This document shows, in pieces, positions 17,954 to 26,349 of a stretch of DNA of 64,000 nucleotides. Location of the stretch: positions 28,686 through 92,685 of the forward strand of contig NZ_RYFF01000021.1 in NCBI RefSeq assembly GCF_004138165.1. The letters are read 5' to 3'. Within the stretch, counting starts at the first letter, position 1, and every line of letters starts with the position of its first letter. The DNA is from Candidatus Chloroploca sp. Khr17 (GTDB lineage: Bacteria; Chloroflexota; Chloroflexia; Chloroflexales; Chloroflexaceae). Below the pieces are notes generated by a model that saw nothing but the letters and a program-made list of their open reading frames with translations, was not told where the DNA came from and searched no databases. Both the position numbers and the translations under genes were made by a program.

Positions 17954-18190
17954 GTGCCGTACATTATTGTCGAACCCTGCATTGGGACCAAAGACGCGTC
18001 GTGCGTAGCCGTTTGTCCAGTTGATTGCATTTACGAGGGCGAAGATCAGTACTACATCAACCCTGACGAGTGCATTGACTGTGGCGCCTGCGAGCCAGAA
18101 TGCCCAGTTGAGGCTATTTTTGCTGACGACTCGGTGCCAGAGCAGTGGAAGAGCTATATCGAGAAGAACCGTACCTTCTTTGGTGCCTAA
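17954..18190 (+). CDS. fdxA: Ferredoxin, 7Fe/8Fe type
   Basis: 78-residue electron carrier. Cluster I ligands follow the Cx7Cx3CP pattern (C in [16 protein letters not shown]) and cluster II ligands CxxCxxCx3CP ([12 protein letters not shown]). This is the Thermus/Azotobacter 7Fe pattern, with one [3Fe-4S] or [4Fe-4S] and one [4Fe-4S] cluster. I start at GTG 17954, seven bases after GAGGAG, giving [11 protein letters not shown] as in homologues. It is monocistronic and ends in a very long hairpin. It could donate electrons to a reductase or take part in photosynthetic/anaerobic metabolism elsewhere in the genome. Confidence 0.92.
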   Translation: MPYIIVEPCIGTKDASCVAVCPVDCIYEGEDQYYINPDECIDCGACEPECPVEAIFADDSVPEQWKSYIEKNRTFFGA

Positions 18191-18229
18191 TTTGGCGGCG
18201 AAGCCGTCAAGAAGCAACCCGTAAGAAGC

Positions 18230-18286
18230 ATGGTGCTTCGCGTGCAAAAGCCCAGCTTAGCTGGGCTTTTGCACGCGAAGCACCAT
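18230..18286. terminator. Very long perfect hairpin between convergent genes
   Basis: 27-bp perfect stem closed by a TTA loop (left 18230-18256, right 18260-18286), with tip CCCAGC-TTA-GCTGGG. It is the longest perfect stem in the window. It lies between ferredoxin and the nucleotidyltransferase gene and probably terminates both. Confidence 0.7.
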
Positions 18287-18300
18287 TGGCTTTCAGGGCA

Positions 18301-18891
18301 TTAGCCCTCGGAAAAGGCTTGATAGCCCTCGGGAGTATCAAGATCAATGCAGACCGCAGGATCAGCTACGTCAAGCCAGTGGACACGTGTGGTCGGATTG
18401 CGCAACAGGACGCGTGCGCCCGTATCACCTTCAAGGGTTGCGACAGATGGAAAGAGTGCGGCGGCAAGCAAGACAGGATTGCCGCGCTGACCCTGATAAC
18501 GTGGCACAATGGCATCAGCTTCGGGGTGGGGGGCAAACGTGGTGATCAACTGATTGATGAGCCCTGGCGTGATGAAGGGTTGATCAACGAGCAGGATCAC
18601 CGCTGCGGATGCCTCGGTGGGCAAGCTTGCCAGCCCACATGTGAGCGAAGCCGCCTGTCCAGTCGCAAAGGCGGCACACTCCACAACATGCACGCGGCTG
18701 CGCAGATCGCCGAGGGCCTGCCGTACAGCCATGGCCTCGGCCCCCAGCACCACCGTTAACCCGGCGAGGTGACTGGCGAGGGCAACCGTGGCGACGTGGC
18801 GTACCAGCGGTTGCCCTCGCCAGATCAACAATGGCTTGGGTGCCCCCATCCGGCGTGACTGACCGGCGGCCAGCAGAACCCCATAGATCAC
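18301..18891 (-). CDS. MobA/MocA-like nucleotidyltransferase
   Basis: 196 residues with the NTP-transferase signature GVLLAAGQSRRMGAPKPLL at the N-terminus and a metal-binding Asp in ILLVDQP near residue 100. This is the MocA/MobA-like type that activates molybdopterin with CTP or GTP, and it resembles MocA more by length and the GQSRRMG loop. It overlaps phoU by four bases (ATGA), which suggests cotranscription but not a shared pathway. Confidence 0.8.
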   Translation of the reverse strand: MIYGVLLAAGQSRRMGAPKPLLIWRGQPLVRHVATVALASHLAGLTVVLGAEAMAVRQALGDLRSRVHVVECAAFATGQAASLTCGLASLPTEASAAVILLVDQPFITPGLINQLITTFAPHPEADAIVPRYQGQRGNPVLLAAALFPSVATLEGDTGARVLLRNPTTRVHWLDVADPAVCIDLDTPEGYQAFSEG

Positions 18892-19544
18892 GGGTTCAGT
18901 TCAACAACCTGGGCATTCAACCAATAAACCACACGCTCGGCAATATTGGTTGAGCGATCGCCAATGCGTTCAAGTTTATGCGCGATCAACAAGAAATCGG
19001 CCGCCCGGGCCGGATTAGGATAATCCACCAGGCTATGGGCCAAGGTATGCTTCACCTGCCGATAGAGCAGATCGACTTCGGCCTCTTCAGTCGCCAGAGC
19101 TTGAGCTGCCCCAAGATCGCCGCTGCTCAACACTTCGAGGGCGCGCCCAAAAAGCCCCTGAACCATCCTAGCAAGGTGCATCAGATCGGCTGGTGGCTTA
19201 AGTGGCTCGGCTTGCTCGCCCCCAAGCACCATGCGGGCAATGCCTTTGGCATAATCGCCAATTCGCTCGAGTTCACTCCCGATGGCGATAATGCTCAGGA
19301 TGCTCCGCAGATCGCGTGCGACGGGCTGTTGCAAGGCAACCAGGGCGATGGCATGATCTTCTAGGGCACGTTGGGCCGTATTGATCAGGCGATCATCTTG
19401 CTGCACTTCTTGTGCCAGTTCACGATCCTGATTTGTCAGCGCCGTCAACGCACGTTGAATTGCGATATTCGTCTGAGCACCAAGATCTTGCACCTGATGC
19501 CGCAACGAAGCAAGTTCGGCATCAAAATGATCACGTACGCGCAT
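18888..19544 (-). CDS. phoU: PhoU-family phosphate signalling protein
   Basis: 218 residues made of two repeated three-helix bundles, each with the metal-binding E/DxxxD-type signature (ELERIGDYAKGIAR near residue 75 and KLERIGDRSTNIAE near 175). I start at ATG 19544 because AGGAGGT lies five bases upstream; an earlier start nine codons up has no such site. PhoU modulates the Pst transporter and PhoR kinase. No pst or phoBR gene is adjacent, so here it is a stand-alone copy paired with a nucleotidyltransferase gene. Confidence 0.9.
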   Translation of the reverse strand: MRVRDHFDAELASLRHQVQDLGAQTNIAIQRALTALTNQDRELAQEVQQDDRLINTAQRALEDHAIALVALQQPVARDLRSILSIIAIGSELERIGDYAKGIARMVLGGEQAEPLKPPADLMHLARMVQGLFGRALEVLSSGDLGAAQALATEEAEVDLLYRQVKHTLAHSLVDYPNPARAADFLLIAHKLERIGDRSTNIAERVVYWLNAQVVELNP

Positions 19545-19648
19545 CGCACACCTCCTCGTGTCACTGCTCAATTCTCTTCTTTTTTCAGTTTACCCGATAG
19601 AACCTCTTCAGTTCAACGAGAGATTCGGTCACAAAAGCGAGAGGTCTG

Positions 19649-19708
19649 ATTACCGGCTGAGGATGTGCGAGCCATAGGCCCGCACATCTTTAGCCGGAGG
19701 CCGGTAAT
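19649..19708 (-). terminator. Imperfect hairpin after the UbiA gene
   Basis: ATTACCGGCT...AGCCGG..CCGGTAAT and an inner GGATGTGCG/CGCACATC arm form a bulged hairpin just after the stop of the minus-strand prenyltransferase gene. Confidence 0.5.
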
Positions 19709-19721
19709 GTTGCAACAGGAG

Positions 19722-20741
19722 TTAGTGCCGCCCAAGGCGTTGCAATGCTTGCCATGTCATCCCATTGGCGAGCAGCGGCACCATATGAACCGTGAGCAAG
19801 ACCCCCTGGCTTGTCGGCACCATGCCGGGACTCACAAGAGCGATGGGCATCGAGAGCAACAGGATCAGATGGAGCATGCCAAGATCCACAGGTCTGAGTT
19901 TGCCACGTAGCCCTTGACCAAACAGTGTACCGGTGAGCAGCACAACGAGACTCACCGCACCAAGGGCCACGCGCTGTGCTGCTGGTGTCAGCGCCATCTG
20001 GTTGGTCGAAGCACCCCAGAGGGGTAGAATTAGCAAACATAGTTGCAGGCTCAGGGCATATATTTTCATCAACAAAGGAACTTCCATAGTGCCATGGGCA
20101 TTTACAGTTGCCCCAAACATAATCGCCGTAGTCTGCGCCCCACGGTCACGGTCATTGGCGAGATCGCGCAGCGCACCGTGGACACCATTGACCAGCATGA
20201 TCACGAGGCTCTCGTAGATGGCAAGCAGGGCCGTAAGGCGGGTGGGCTTGCCGCATTGGAGCGCCCCAGCCGCAAGCAGGGCCGTCCAGCCGAGGGCCTG
20301 GATAAGATCGGTGAGGATCGGCCAGCGCACCCGCTTCCCCCAGTGATTATAGGCTCCTAGCGCCAGCACCGCCAACCCGAGGGCAAGTCGAGCAGGTCGC
20401 AGCGGTATGGTTGATGCCATACCCGTGGTTTGCAGTGCGAACGCCGCTGGCACTGCAAGGGCTGCGACTGCCCCGGCCTGGGGTGGTGAAATACGCCCCT
20501 GGATTAACGGATAGTCGACACGAAGTGGCTGGGTACGATCAAGCTCGCGATCACACAGATCGTTATGAACATATGCAAAGACATGGAAAGCCGCTCCCAT
20601 ACCCACGAGCTTTGCCATCGCACCAGGTGACAACCGCAGCTCAACACTGACTGCCCCGAGCACCGGCAGCACCATCGTTGCGCCGCTCGCCGAAAAACGC
20701 ACAAAACGATAGAGATCATCCAGCCAAAGCTTGAAATTCAT
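19722..20741 (-). CDS. UbiA-family prenyltransferase, divergent
   Basis: 339-residue integral membrane protein with about eight or nine hydrophobic segments. The first Asp-rich motif is NDLCDRELDR (near residue 60), and the second is DLANDRDRGAQ (near 190). Both bind Mg-pyrophosphate in UbiA enzymes. The start ATG 20741 has AGAAGGTG upstream. UbiA enzymes join an isoprenoid to an aromatic or lipid acceptor; the acceptor is not predictable. It is distinct from the two UbiA enzymes at 44-46 kb and is divergent from ssb. Confidence 0.78.
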   Translation of the reverse strand: MNFKLWLDDLYRFVRFSASGATMVLPVLGAVSVELRLSPGAMAKLVGMGAAFHVFAYVHNDLCDRELDRTQPLRVDYPLIQGRISPPQAGAVAALAVPAAFALQTTGMASTIPLRPARLALGLAVLALGAYNHWGKRVRWPILTDLIQALGWTALLAAGALQCGKPTRLTALLAIYESLVIMLVNGVHGALRDLANDRDRGAQTTAIMFGATVNAHGTMEVPLLMKIYALSLQLCLLILPLWGASTNQMALTPAAQRVALGAVSLVVLLTGTLFGQGLRGKLRPVDLGMLHLILLLSMPIALVSPGMVPTSQGVLLTVHMVPLLANGMTWQALQRLGRH

Positions 20742-20752
20742 GGCACCTTCTC

Positions 20753-20781
20753 TTGACAAACCAGGATAATCGTGGTAAAAT
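20753..20781 (+). promoter_or_regulatory. Sigma-70 promoter of ssb
   Basis: Perfect TTGACA (20753-20758), a 17-base spacer and TAAAAT (20776-20781), about 78 bases before the ssb start. Confidence 0.8.
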
Positions 20782-20858
20782 CAGCACATAAGTTCAGTTC
20801 TGCTCGATCATCGTTACGGCGGGCAAAGCTTAAAGAAGACAGCGAGGAGGAAGCCACC

Positions 20859-21392
20859 ATGGCCAAGGATCTGAACAAAGTACAGTTTACGGGACATCTT
20901 GGCGCAGACCCTGAGATGCGTTACACTGCTCAGGGGAGTGCCGTCACCAACTTTCGGGTGGCGAGCAACCGCACCTGGAAAGACCGCGAAGGTGGTGCTC
21001 ACGAAGACACCGAATGGTTCCGCGTGGTTGCGTGGGACAAACTGGGTGAGATCTGCAACCAGTACCTGACCAAAGGCTCACGGGTCTACATCGAGGGCCG
21101 CTTGCAAACGCGCAAGTGGGTTGATCGTGAAAATCAAGACCGCTACATCACCGAGGTGATTGCCCAAGATATGATTATGCTCTCGGCACGTGGTGAACGG
21201 GGCATGCCTGCAGGTGACGAGCATTTTGGTGATGCCGAGCAGTTCGAGGAAGCGCCACCGCCACCTGCGGAAGCGCCGCCACGGCGAACTCCGGCGGGTG
21301 CGACATCGAATGGCGGCCGGGCAGCGGCTAGTCGCAGCATTGCGCGGAACCAGCCCCAGCCAATCGAAAATGACGAGGATATTCCCTTTTAG
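20859..21392 (+). CDS. ssb: Single-stranded DNA-binding protein (main)
   Basis: 177 residues. The OB-fold (about 1-110) begins MAKDLNKVQFTGHLGADPEM, is followed by a Pro/Glu-rich disordered linker, and ends in the protein-interaction tip NDEDIPF. The ATG at 20859 follows GGAGGAAG; an upstream in-frame start at 20772 is rejected because it lies inside the promoter region. By structure this is the housekeeping SSB, while the gene at 8135 is a shorter paralogue. Confidence 0.94.
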   Translation: MAKDLNKVQFTGHLGADPEMRYTAQGSAVTNFRVASNRTWKDREGGAHEDTEWFRVVAWDKLGEICNQYLTKGSRVYIEGRLQTRKWVDRENQDRYITEVIAQDMIMLSARGERGMPAGDEHFGDAEQFEEAPPPPAEAPPRRTPAGATSNGGRAAASRSIARNQPQPIENDEDIPF

Positions 21393-21405
21393 GGTTGATC
21401 TTTCT

Positions 21406-21454
21406 TGCGAGCGCCCCCAAAAGCCAGCGTAGCTGGCTTTTGGGGGCGCTCGCA
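21406..21454 (+). terminator. Long perfect hairpin after ssb
   Basis: 23-bp perfect stem with GTA loop, tip GCCAGC-GTA-GCTGGC, 13 bases after the ssb stop. No T-tract follows. The remaining 21455-21613 shows nothing I recognise. Confidence 0.7.
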
Positions 21455-21613
21455 GTGCCTCAGGTTGAGGGCGTGAGACCTGAAAACCCGTGGTTAGGGG
21501 CATCACCCGCGAAGTTCACTGCTAGCGTTGTAGGCCCGGTTGAAGGATGCTTCATACTTCGGAGTTGTGTATCACGTTCTGATGAACTCGGCCTACCTGC
21601 TATCTCCTATCTC

Positions 21614-22534
21614 CTAGGCATAGATCGGTGTACACCAGCGGCGATAGGCGCTCAGCCGTGCGCGCACGAGATCGGCATAGAGCCGTACCAGCAAGCCAGC
21701 GATCGGGCCGACTTTGCCGTCACCAACGGTACGGTGGTCAATTTCCACGATTGGTTTCAGTTCAGCCCCGGTACCGCAGAAGAAGGCCTCGTCGGCAACG
21801 TAGAGTTCGGTGCGGTCAATGGCACGTTCAATGACCGGCACGCCGAGGTGCTCACGGGCCAGTTCGACCACGACCTGGCGGGTGATGCCTTCGAGCACGT
21901 CGCTGTAGAGCGGCGGGGTGATCAGTTTGCCGTCGCGCACGATAAAGAGGTTTGCTGCACTCGCCTCGGAAACCTGGCCGTCACTGCCCAAGACGATGGC
22001 CTCATCGTACCCATTCAAGAGCGCCTCGGTCTTGGCCAGCGCCGAGTTGATGTAGGCACCACAGGCTTTGGCGCGTGAGGGGATGATATTATCGTCAATG
22101 CGTCGCCATGACGAGACACAGGCACGTACCGAGTCGCCAGCCATATATTGGCCAAAGCCAAGGGCAAACATCGTAAAGGCATCAGTCAACCCGTTCATCT
22201 GCACCGCAATCGCCGGATCGCTCTTGTAGACGAGCGGGCGGATGTAGACATCTTCGCGAAAGCCCTCGCGCCGCAGCAGTTCCACGGCAAGGTCACACAA
22301 CTCATCAACACTATAGGCCAACTTCATATAGAGAATGCGGCTTGAACGATGCAGTCGTTCCATATGGGCGCGCAACTGAAAGACATACAACTGCTCTTGC
22401 TCGGGTACCCAGTACCCACGAATCCCCTCAAAACATCCCGTGCCGTAGTTGAACGTATTGGTCATCACACTGATCTGAGCCTCTTCAATCGGGACAATGG
22501 CACCATTGAAAAACGCGAAGCGATTGGCTGGCAT
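21614..22534 (-). CDS. ilvE: Branched-chain amino acid aminotransferase
   Basis: 306-residue fold-type IV PLP aminotransferase that makes Leu, Ile and Val from their 2-oxo acids with glutamate. The family motifs FNYGTGCFEGIRGY (residues 28-41) and SRAKACGAYINSALAKTEA (PLP Lys in this stretch, near 160) are present, as is EASAANLF near 200. The length is normal. It is monocistronic on the minus strand and does not sit with other ilv or leu genes. Confidence 0.93.
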   Translation of the reverse strand: MPANRFAFFNGAIVPIEEAQISVMTNTFNYGTGCFEGIRGYWVPEQEQLYVFQLRAHMERLHRSSRILYMKLAYSVDELCDLAVELLRREGFREDVYIRPLVYKSDPAIAVQMNGLTDAFTMFALGFGQYMAGDSVRACVSSWRRIDDNIIPSRAKACGAYINSALAKTEALLNGYDEAIVLGSDGQVSEASAANLFIVRDGKLITPPLYSDVLEGITRQVVVELAREHLGVPVIERAIDRTELYVADEAFFCGTGAELKPIVEIDHRTVGDGKVGPIAGLLVRLYADLVRARLSAYRRWCTPIYA

Positions 22535-22554
22535 AGTCTACTCCTACAACATCT

Positions 22555-23757
22555 TCAAATTTGAAGCGGATCGCATATGATCGCCGCCGGACGTTCGGCG
22601 ACTCGGGTAAGCACAACAACAAGTGCCCGTTGGCCTGGGCCACGTAACTGACGGGCTAATTGGTCGGTGTCGAGCGGTGAGCCCCGTTTTTTGACCGTTA
22701 CTTCACCAGCGTCGAGCATGCGCAGACGGGCACGCAAGGCTTTGAGTTGAAACGGGAGCCAGGCAAGAATGCGCCAGGCACGGGCCAGCGGGGTTGGCGT
22801 ATAGACCGGCGCAGTCAGATACGCAATTTGCGGGTCGAGTTGCGCGGCATCAAGTTCAACGGCAAGATCGGTCACCATGCCTGCACGAATGATCGCGGGA
22901 TCAGGCTCATAGAGCCAGGCCGCAGGTGGAGTAAGGCGGTGACCTGGAGGCGGCGAGGGGTGTTCGGTGCTACGGGTTGCAACCTGATAGCCGCCAGTTG
23001 CATCGAGGTGATGGAGTACCGTTGCGCGGCGGCGGGTGGAGACCAGGGGGCCACACCAGAGCGTCGTTTCTTTCAATTCGCCATCAAGTGAGACCAGTTC
23101 AACTTCGGCGTCACCGGGCAAGGCTTCACGAGGAACCCCTGGGGCCAATTTGATTGCCAACGCTGGGGTGACGCTTTGCCAGCCGAGCACATGGCTCAGG
23201 GGTGGCTCGTAGGCATCGACATCTTTGAGGCGCCGGTCACCGCGGCGGCGTCCGGGGTCACAAAAGAGCGCCTCGGCGTCCGGGGGCGGGCTTGCACGTA
23301 GATCCCCCACCCGCGCCGCAACCTGTGCGCCAAAACCGAGCGCCTCAGCATTGGCCTGGCACATGGCAACCCGCACAGGATCGCGGTCAACCGCCGTGAC
23401 CGATGCCCCGACCGATGCCAGGGCCAAGGCATCGCCCCCGATACCACAGCAAAGATCAGCGACCTGGCGATAGCTACCAAGGCGGGTTGCACGATGGGCC
23501 GCAACCGAGGCGGCACTCGCCTGTTCAAGGGCTTCACGGGTAAAATAGAGCTGTTCAGCCTGCGGGAACTTGGCACGCGCACGTTGGCGCAACTGCACCG
23601 TCTCGACTACTGCACGAGCCTGCTCGGGCGTACAGAGGCGTCGCAGCCGCTCAAGCTCGGGCAACACGGCCGCCTCACCGGTCAGGCGTGGTGTCAATTC
23701 AGCCAGCACGGCCTGACCTGTGCTGGTCAGCAGCCACGAAAACGTCGCGAGATCCAC
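22555..23757 (-). CDS. Class I SAM methyltransferase with THUMP-like domain
   Basis: 400 residues. A central SAM-binding domain has motif I VADLCCGIGGDALALA (near residue 98) and acidic VDRDP, plus a catalytic-type FCDPGRRRG (near 165). The C-terminal part (KKRGSPLDTDQLARQLRG) is the THUMP-like region found with such enzymes. Probably an RNA methyltransferase; the target is unknown. It starts at GTG 23757, two bases after the stop of the preceding ABC ATPase, so it is cotranscribed with the transporter genes although the functions look unrelated. Confidence 0.75.
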   Translation of the reverse strand: MDLATFSWLLTSTGQAVLAELTPRLTGEAAVLPELERLRRLCTPEQARAVVETVQLRQRARAKFPQAEQLYFTREALEQASAASVAAHRATRLGSYRQVADLCCGIGGDALALASVGASVTAVDRDPVRVAMCQANAEALGFGAQVAARVGDLRASPPPDAEALFCDPGRRRGDRRLKDVDAYEPPLSHVLGWQSVTPALAIKLAPGVPREALPGDAEVELVSLDGELKETTLWCGPLVSTRRRATVLHHLDATGGYQVATRSTEHPSPPPGHRLTPPAAWLYEPDPAIIRAGMVTDLAVELDAAQLDPQIAYLTAPVYTPTPLARAWRILAWLPFQLKALRARLRMLDAGEVTVKKRGSPLDTDQLARQLRGPGQRALVVVLTRVAERPAAIICDPLQI

Positions 23758-23759
23758 AG

Positions 23760-24863
23760 CTAATCTGCCGCACCCTTCACCTTCATAATATCGGCGTGAA
23801 TGCGAGCGGCCAGTTCTTCGGCCTGCTGACGCGCCACAGCCGGCATCAACTCACCAGCCTCACGCGCCCGCCAGCAAGCAGCAAAATGACCATCGCCATA
23901 ATCAATAAAAGGAGGTTCTTCCTCTTGGCACTTCTGGATCGCAATCGGGCAACGCGTATGGAAGTGGCACCCAGACGGCGGATTGAGGGGACTCGGCACA
24001 TCGCCTTGCAGAATAATGCGGCGGCGCTGTTGTTCCACCCTTGGGTCAGGAATTGGCACAGCCGAGAGCAGCGCCTGGGAATAGGGATGCAAAGGCATGC
24101 TATAGAGTTTCGAGCCTTCGGCGAGTTCCACCATCTTGCCGAGGTACATCACCGCCACGCGATCCGAAATATGCTTGACCACACTCAGATCGTGGGCAAT
24201 GAAGAGATAGGTCAACCCAAGCTTATCCTGCAACTCTTCGAGCAAGTTCACCACCTGGGCCTGGATCGAGACATCGAGCGCCGAGACGGGCTCATCGCAG
24301 ACGACAAACTCAGGTTCGACAGCAAGGGCGCGGGCAATACCAATCCGCTGACGCTGACCGCCCGAGAACTCGTGGGGATAGCGGCTCGCGAAGGCCGGAT
24401 TGAGCCCGACGAGACCAAGCAGTTCCTCGATGCGTTCACGGACAGCGTGCCCCTCACGGAGCTTGTGAACCCGAATTGGCTCACCAATAATATCGCCCAC
24501 GGTCATACGCGGATTGAGTGAGGCATAGGGATCTTGAAAAATCATCTGCACCTTACGGCGCATCTTGCGCAGGGCATCACCACGGATCGCCGTCAAGTCG
24601 GTACCCTGAAAGCGCACCTCGCCCTCGGTAGGGCGATAGAGTTGCAAAATAGCGCGCCCGGTCGTACTTTTGCCACACCCTGACTCACCCACAAGCCCGA
24701 GCGTCTCACCGCGCTTGATCGTAAAACTCAGGCCATCAACTGCCTTGACCGTACCAACGCGACGCTGAAAGATGATCCCACGCGTCACGGGGAAATGCAT
24801 CTTCAGATCCTTCACCTCAATCAGATTTTCGCCACTGGTGCTATCATAGGCAGAAACTGTCAT
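23760..24863 (-). CDS. Peptide-type ABC transporter ATPase (OppF/DppF-like)
   Basis: 367-residue ATPase. Walker A is [11 protein letters not shown], signature [12 protein letters not shown], Walker B FVVCDEP, with a switch His in IAHDLS. The C-terminal oligopeptide-ABC extension has a Cys-containing [16 protein letters not shown] segment typical of OppF/DppF proteins. It energises peptide, nickel or sugar-oligomer uptake. It is second in the operon after the OppD-like gene. No permease or binding protein is next to this pair, so they must serve components encoded elsewhere. Confidence 0.9.
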   Translation of the reverse strand: MTVSAYDSTSGENLIEVKDLKMHFPVTRGIIFQRRVGTVKAVDGLSFTIKRGETLGLVGESGCGKSTTGRAILQLYRPTEGEVRFQGTDLTAIRGDALRKMRRKVQMIFQDPYASLNPRMTVGDIIGEPIRVHKLREGHAVRERIEELLGLVGLNPAFASRYPHEFSGGQRQRIGIARALAVEPEFVVCDEPVSALDVSIQAQVVNLLEELQDKLGLTYLFIAHDLSVVKHISDRVAVMYLGKMVELAEGSKLYSMPLHPYSQALLSAVPIPDPRVEQQRRRIILQGDVPSPLNPPSGCHFHTRCPIAIQKCQEEEPPFIDYGDGHFAACWRAREAGELMPAVARQQAEELAARIHADIMKVKGAAD

Positions 24864-24929
24864 GCGCGGTCTTCCTTCACTCTAGAGCAACTGTCAATGA
24901 TTGCTTGCCAACCTTCGTTCACAGACCTC

Positions 24930-25946
24930 TCACGCAGCCTGATCCTCAAGTTTGAGTTCAGGAATTGGTGTTTCCATCGAAATATCAAAGAGACATGCCG
25001 CATGATGATCGGGGGCAACCTTGCGCAGCGGGGGTGTCTGAGTCAAGCAGCGTTCCTGGACATAGTCACAGCGAGGGCTAAACGGACAGATCGGGGGCAG
25101 GTCGATCAGATTGGGCGGCAACCCACGAATTGGATTGAGCTTGTGGCCGCGTTCTTCGTCGAGCCGAGGAATTGAGCGGAGCAGACCAATCGTATAGGGC
25201 ATCCGCGGATTCGCAAAAATCTCTTTTGTGTTGCCCTCTTCCACCACCTTGCCCGCATACATCACCGTCACGCGGTCGGTCATCCCGGCAACAACCCCAA
25301 GGTCGTGGGTAATCATCAACACAGCGGTCTGGAGTTCTTCCCGCAGGCGATTGATCAACTCAAGAATCTGGGCCTGGATAGTCACATCGAGGGCCGTTGT
25401 TGGTTCATCGGCGATCAGCAACTCGGGATTGCACGAGAGGGCCATCGCGATCATCACGCGCTGACGCATTCCACCTGAAAACTGATGGGGATAATTATCA
25501 AGGCGCTTAGAGGCACTAGGAATGCCGACCATATGCAACAACTCGGCGGCTCGATTATACGCCTCTTTGCGCGAGAGACTCATATGCAATTCGAGCGACT
25601 CGGTGATCTGTCGCCCGATGGTCAGCACCGGATTGAGCGAGGTCATCGGATCTTGAAAGATCATCGCGATCCGATTACCCCGGATATGGCGCATCTCCGC
25701 ATCGCTCAGCGTCAGCAAATCCTCGCCATCAAAAAGAATCTGGCCCCCGGCAATCTTGCCTGGAGGCGAAGGAATAAGGCGCATAATCGAAAGCGAGGTG
25801 ACACTCTTGCCACATCCCGACTCGCCCACGATCCCGAGGGTTTCGCCACGATCGACATGAAACGAGACACCATCAACCGCTTTGACCACCCCATCCTGAG
25901 TATGGAAATGGGTCTCTAGGTTCCGAACTTCAAGCAATGGGGCCAT
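24930..25946 (-). CDS. Peptide-type ABC transporter ATPase (OppD/DppD-like)
   Basis: 338-residue ATPase with Walker [12 protein letters not shown], signature [14 protein letters not shown], Walker [13 protein letters not shown] and the C-terminal oligopeptide-ABC domain with Cys residues ([13 protein letters not shown]). I start at ATG 25946 because homologues begin [14 protein letters not shown] and GAGGAT lies upstream; the 11 extra codons of a longer frame are not conserved in the family. First gene of the operon oppD-oppF-methyltransferase, 66 bases before oppF. Confidence 0.9.
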   Translation of the reverse strand: MAPLLEVRNLETHFHTQDGVVKAVDGVSFHVDRGETLGIVGESGCGKSVTSLSIMRLIPSPPGKIAGGQILFDGEDLLTLSDAEMRHIRGNRIAMIFQDPMTSLNPVLTIGRQITESLELHMSLSRKEAYNRAAELLHMVGIPSASKRLDNYPHQFSGGMRQRVMIAMALSCNPELLIADEPTTALDVTIQAQILELINRLREELQTAVLMITHDLGVVAGMTDRVTVMYAGKVVEEGNTKEIFANPRMPYTIGLLRSIPRLDEERGHKLNPIRGLPPNLIDLPPICPFSPRCDYVQERCLTQTPPLRKVAPDHHAACLFDISMETPIPELKLEDQAA

Positions 25947-25991
25947 CGCTATCCTCGCTTGGATATCCAGATGTAGCACATTAAAGAGAGA

Positions 25992-26012
25992 CGGTGGTAA
26001 GACCTACCACCG
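25992..26012 (-). promoter_or_regulatory. Small hairpin in the leader of the oppDF operon
   Basis: 8-bp stem CGGTGGTA/TACCACCG with a five-base loop, between the promoter at 26088-26116 and the oppD start. Confidence 0.35.
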
Positions 26013-26087
26013 CTTGGCGATCATGCCAGGATCGTGAGAGAGCAGCCTTGCTGGCGCATTCGTTTTGCCTAAATCTCGTGTTGCTGG

Positions 26088-26116
26088 ATCGTACCACGAG
26101 CACGGCACACTGTCAA
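26088..26116 (-). promoter_or_regulatory. Sigma-70 promoter of the oppDF operon
   Basis: On the minus strand: TTGACA (26111-26116), a 17-base spacer and TACGAT (26088-26093), about 140 bases before oppD. Confidence 0.65.
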
Positions 26117-26129
26117 GAATTTACCACAG

Positions 26130-26158
26130 TTGCACAATCACCAGAGGCGTGGTATACT
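26130..26158 (+). promoter_or_regulatory. Promoter of the tRNA-Arg gene
   Basis: TTGCAC (26130-26135), a 17-base spacer and TATACT (26153-26158), 20 bases before the tRNA. Confidence 0.7.
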
Positions 26159-26178
26159 CTTGCTGGTTGCACAAATAC

Positions 26179-26255
26179 GACCCCGTAGCTCAGTGGATTA
26201 GAGCGTTTCCCTGCGGAGGAAAAGGCCGTGCGTTCGAATCGCACCGGGGTCGCCA
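26179..26255 (+). tRNA. tRNA-Arg (anticodon GCG)
   Basis: 77 bases fold into a complete cloverleaf. The acceptor is GACCCCG/CGGGGTC and the D-arm GCTC/GAGC. The anticodon arm TTTCC-CTGCGGA-GGAAA gives anticodon GCG. A five-base variable loop, T-arm GTGCG-TTCGAAT-CGCAC and an encoded CCA complete it. The short variable loop excludes Ser and Leu; A20 in the D-loop and C35 fit arginine identity. It would read CGC (and CGU by wobble). Most bacteria use ACG, modified to inosine, for this box. Confidence 0.93.
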
Positions 26256-26264
26256 ATTGAAGGT

Positions 26265-26299
26265 CAAGCGTCCAGTTGCAAACTGGGCGCTTGTTTTTT
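26265..26299 (+). terminator. Rho-independent terminator of tRNA-Arg
   Basis: 13-bp stem (CAAGCGTCCAGTT with AACTGGGCGCTTG, one G-T pair), GCA loop, then TTTTTT at 26294-26299. Confidence 0.85.
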
Positions 26300-26349
26300 G
26301 TTGGGGCACGGCGCTATCGTGCCCCGATCGTGCGCCTGCGGAGGGCACG

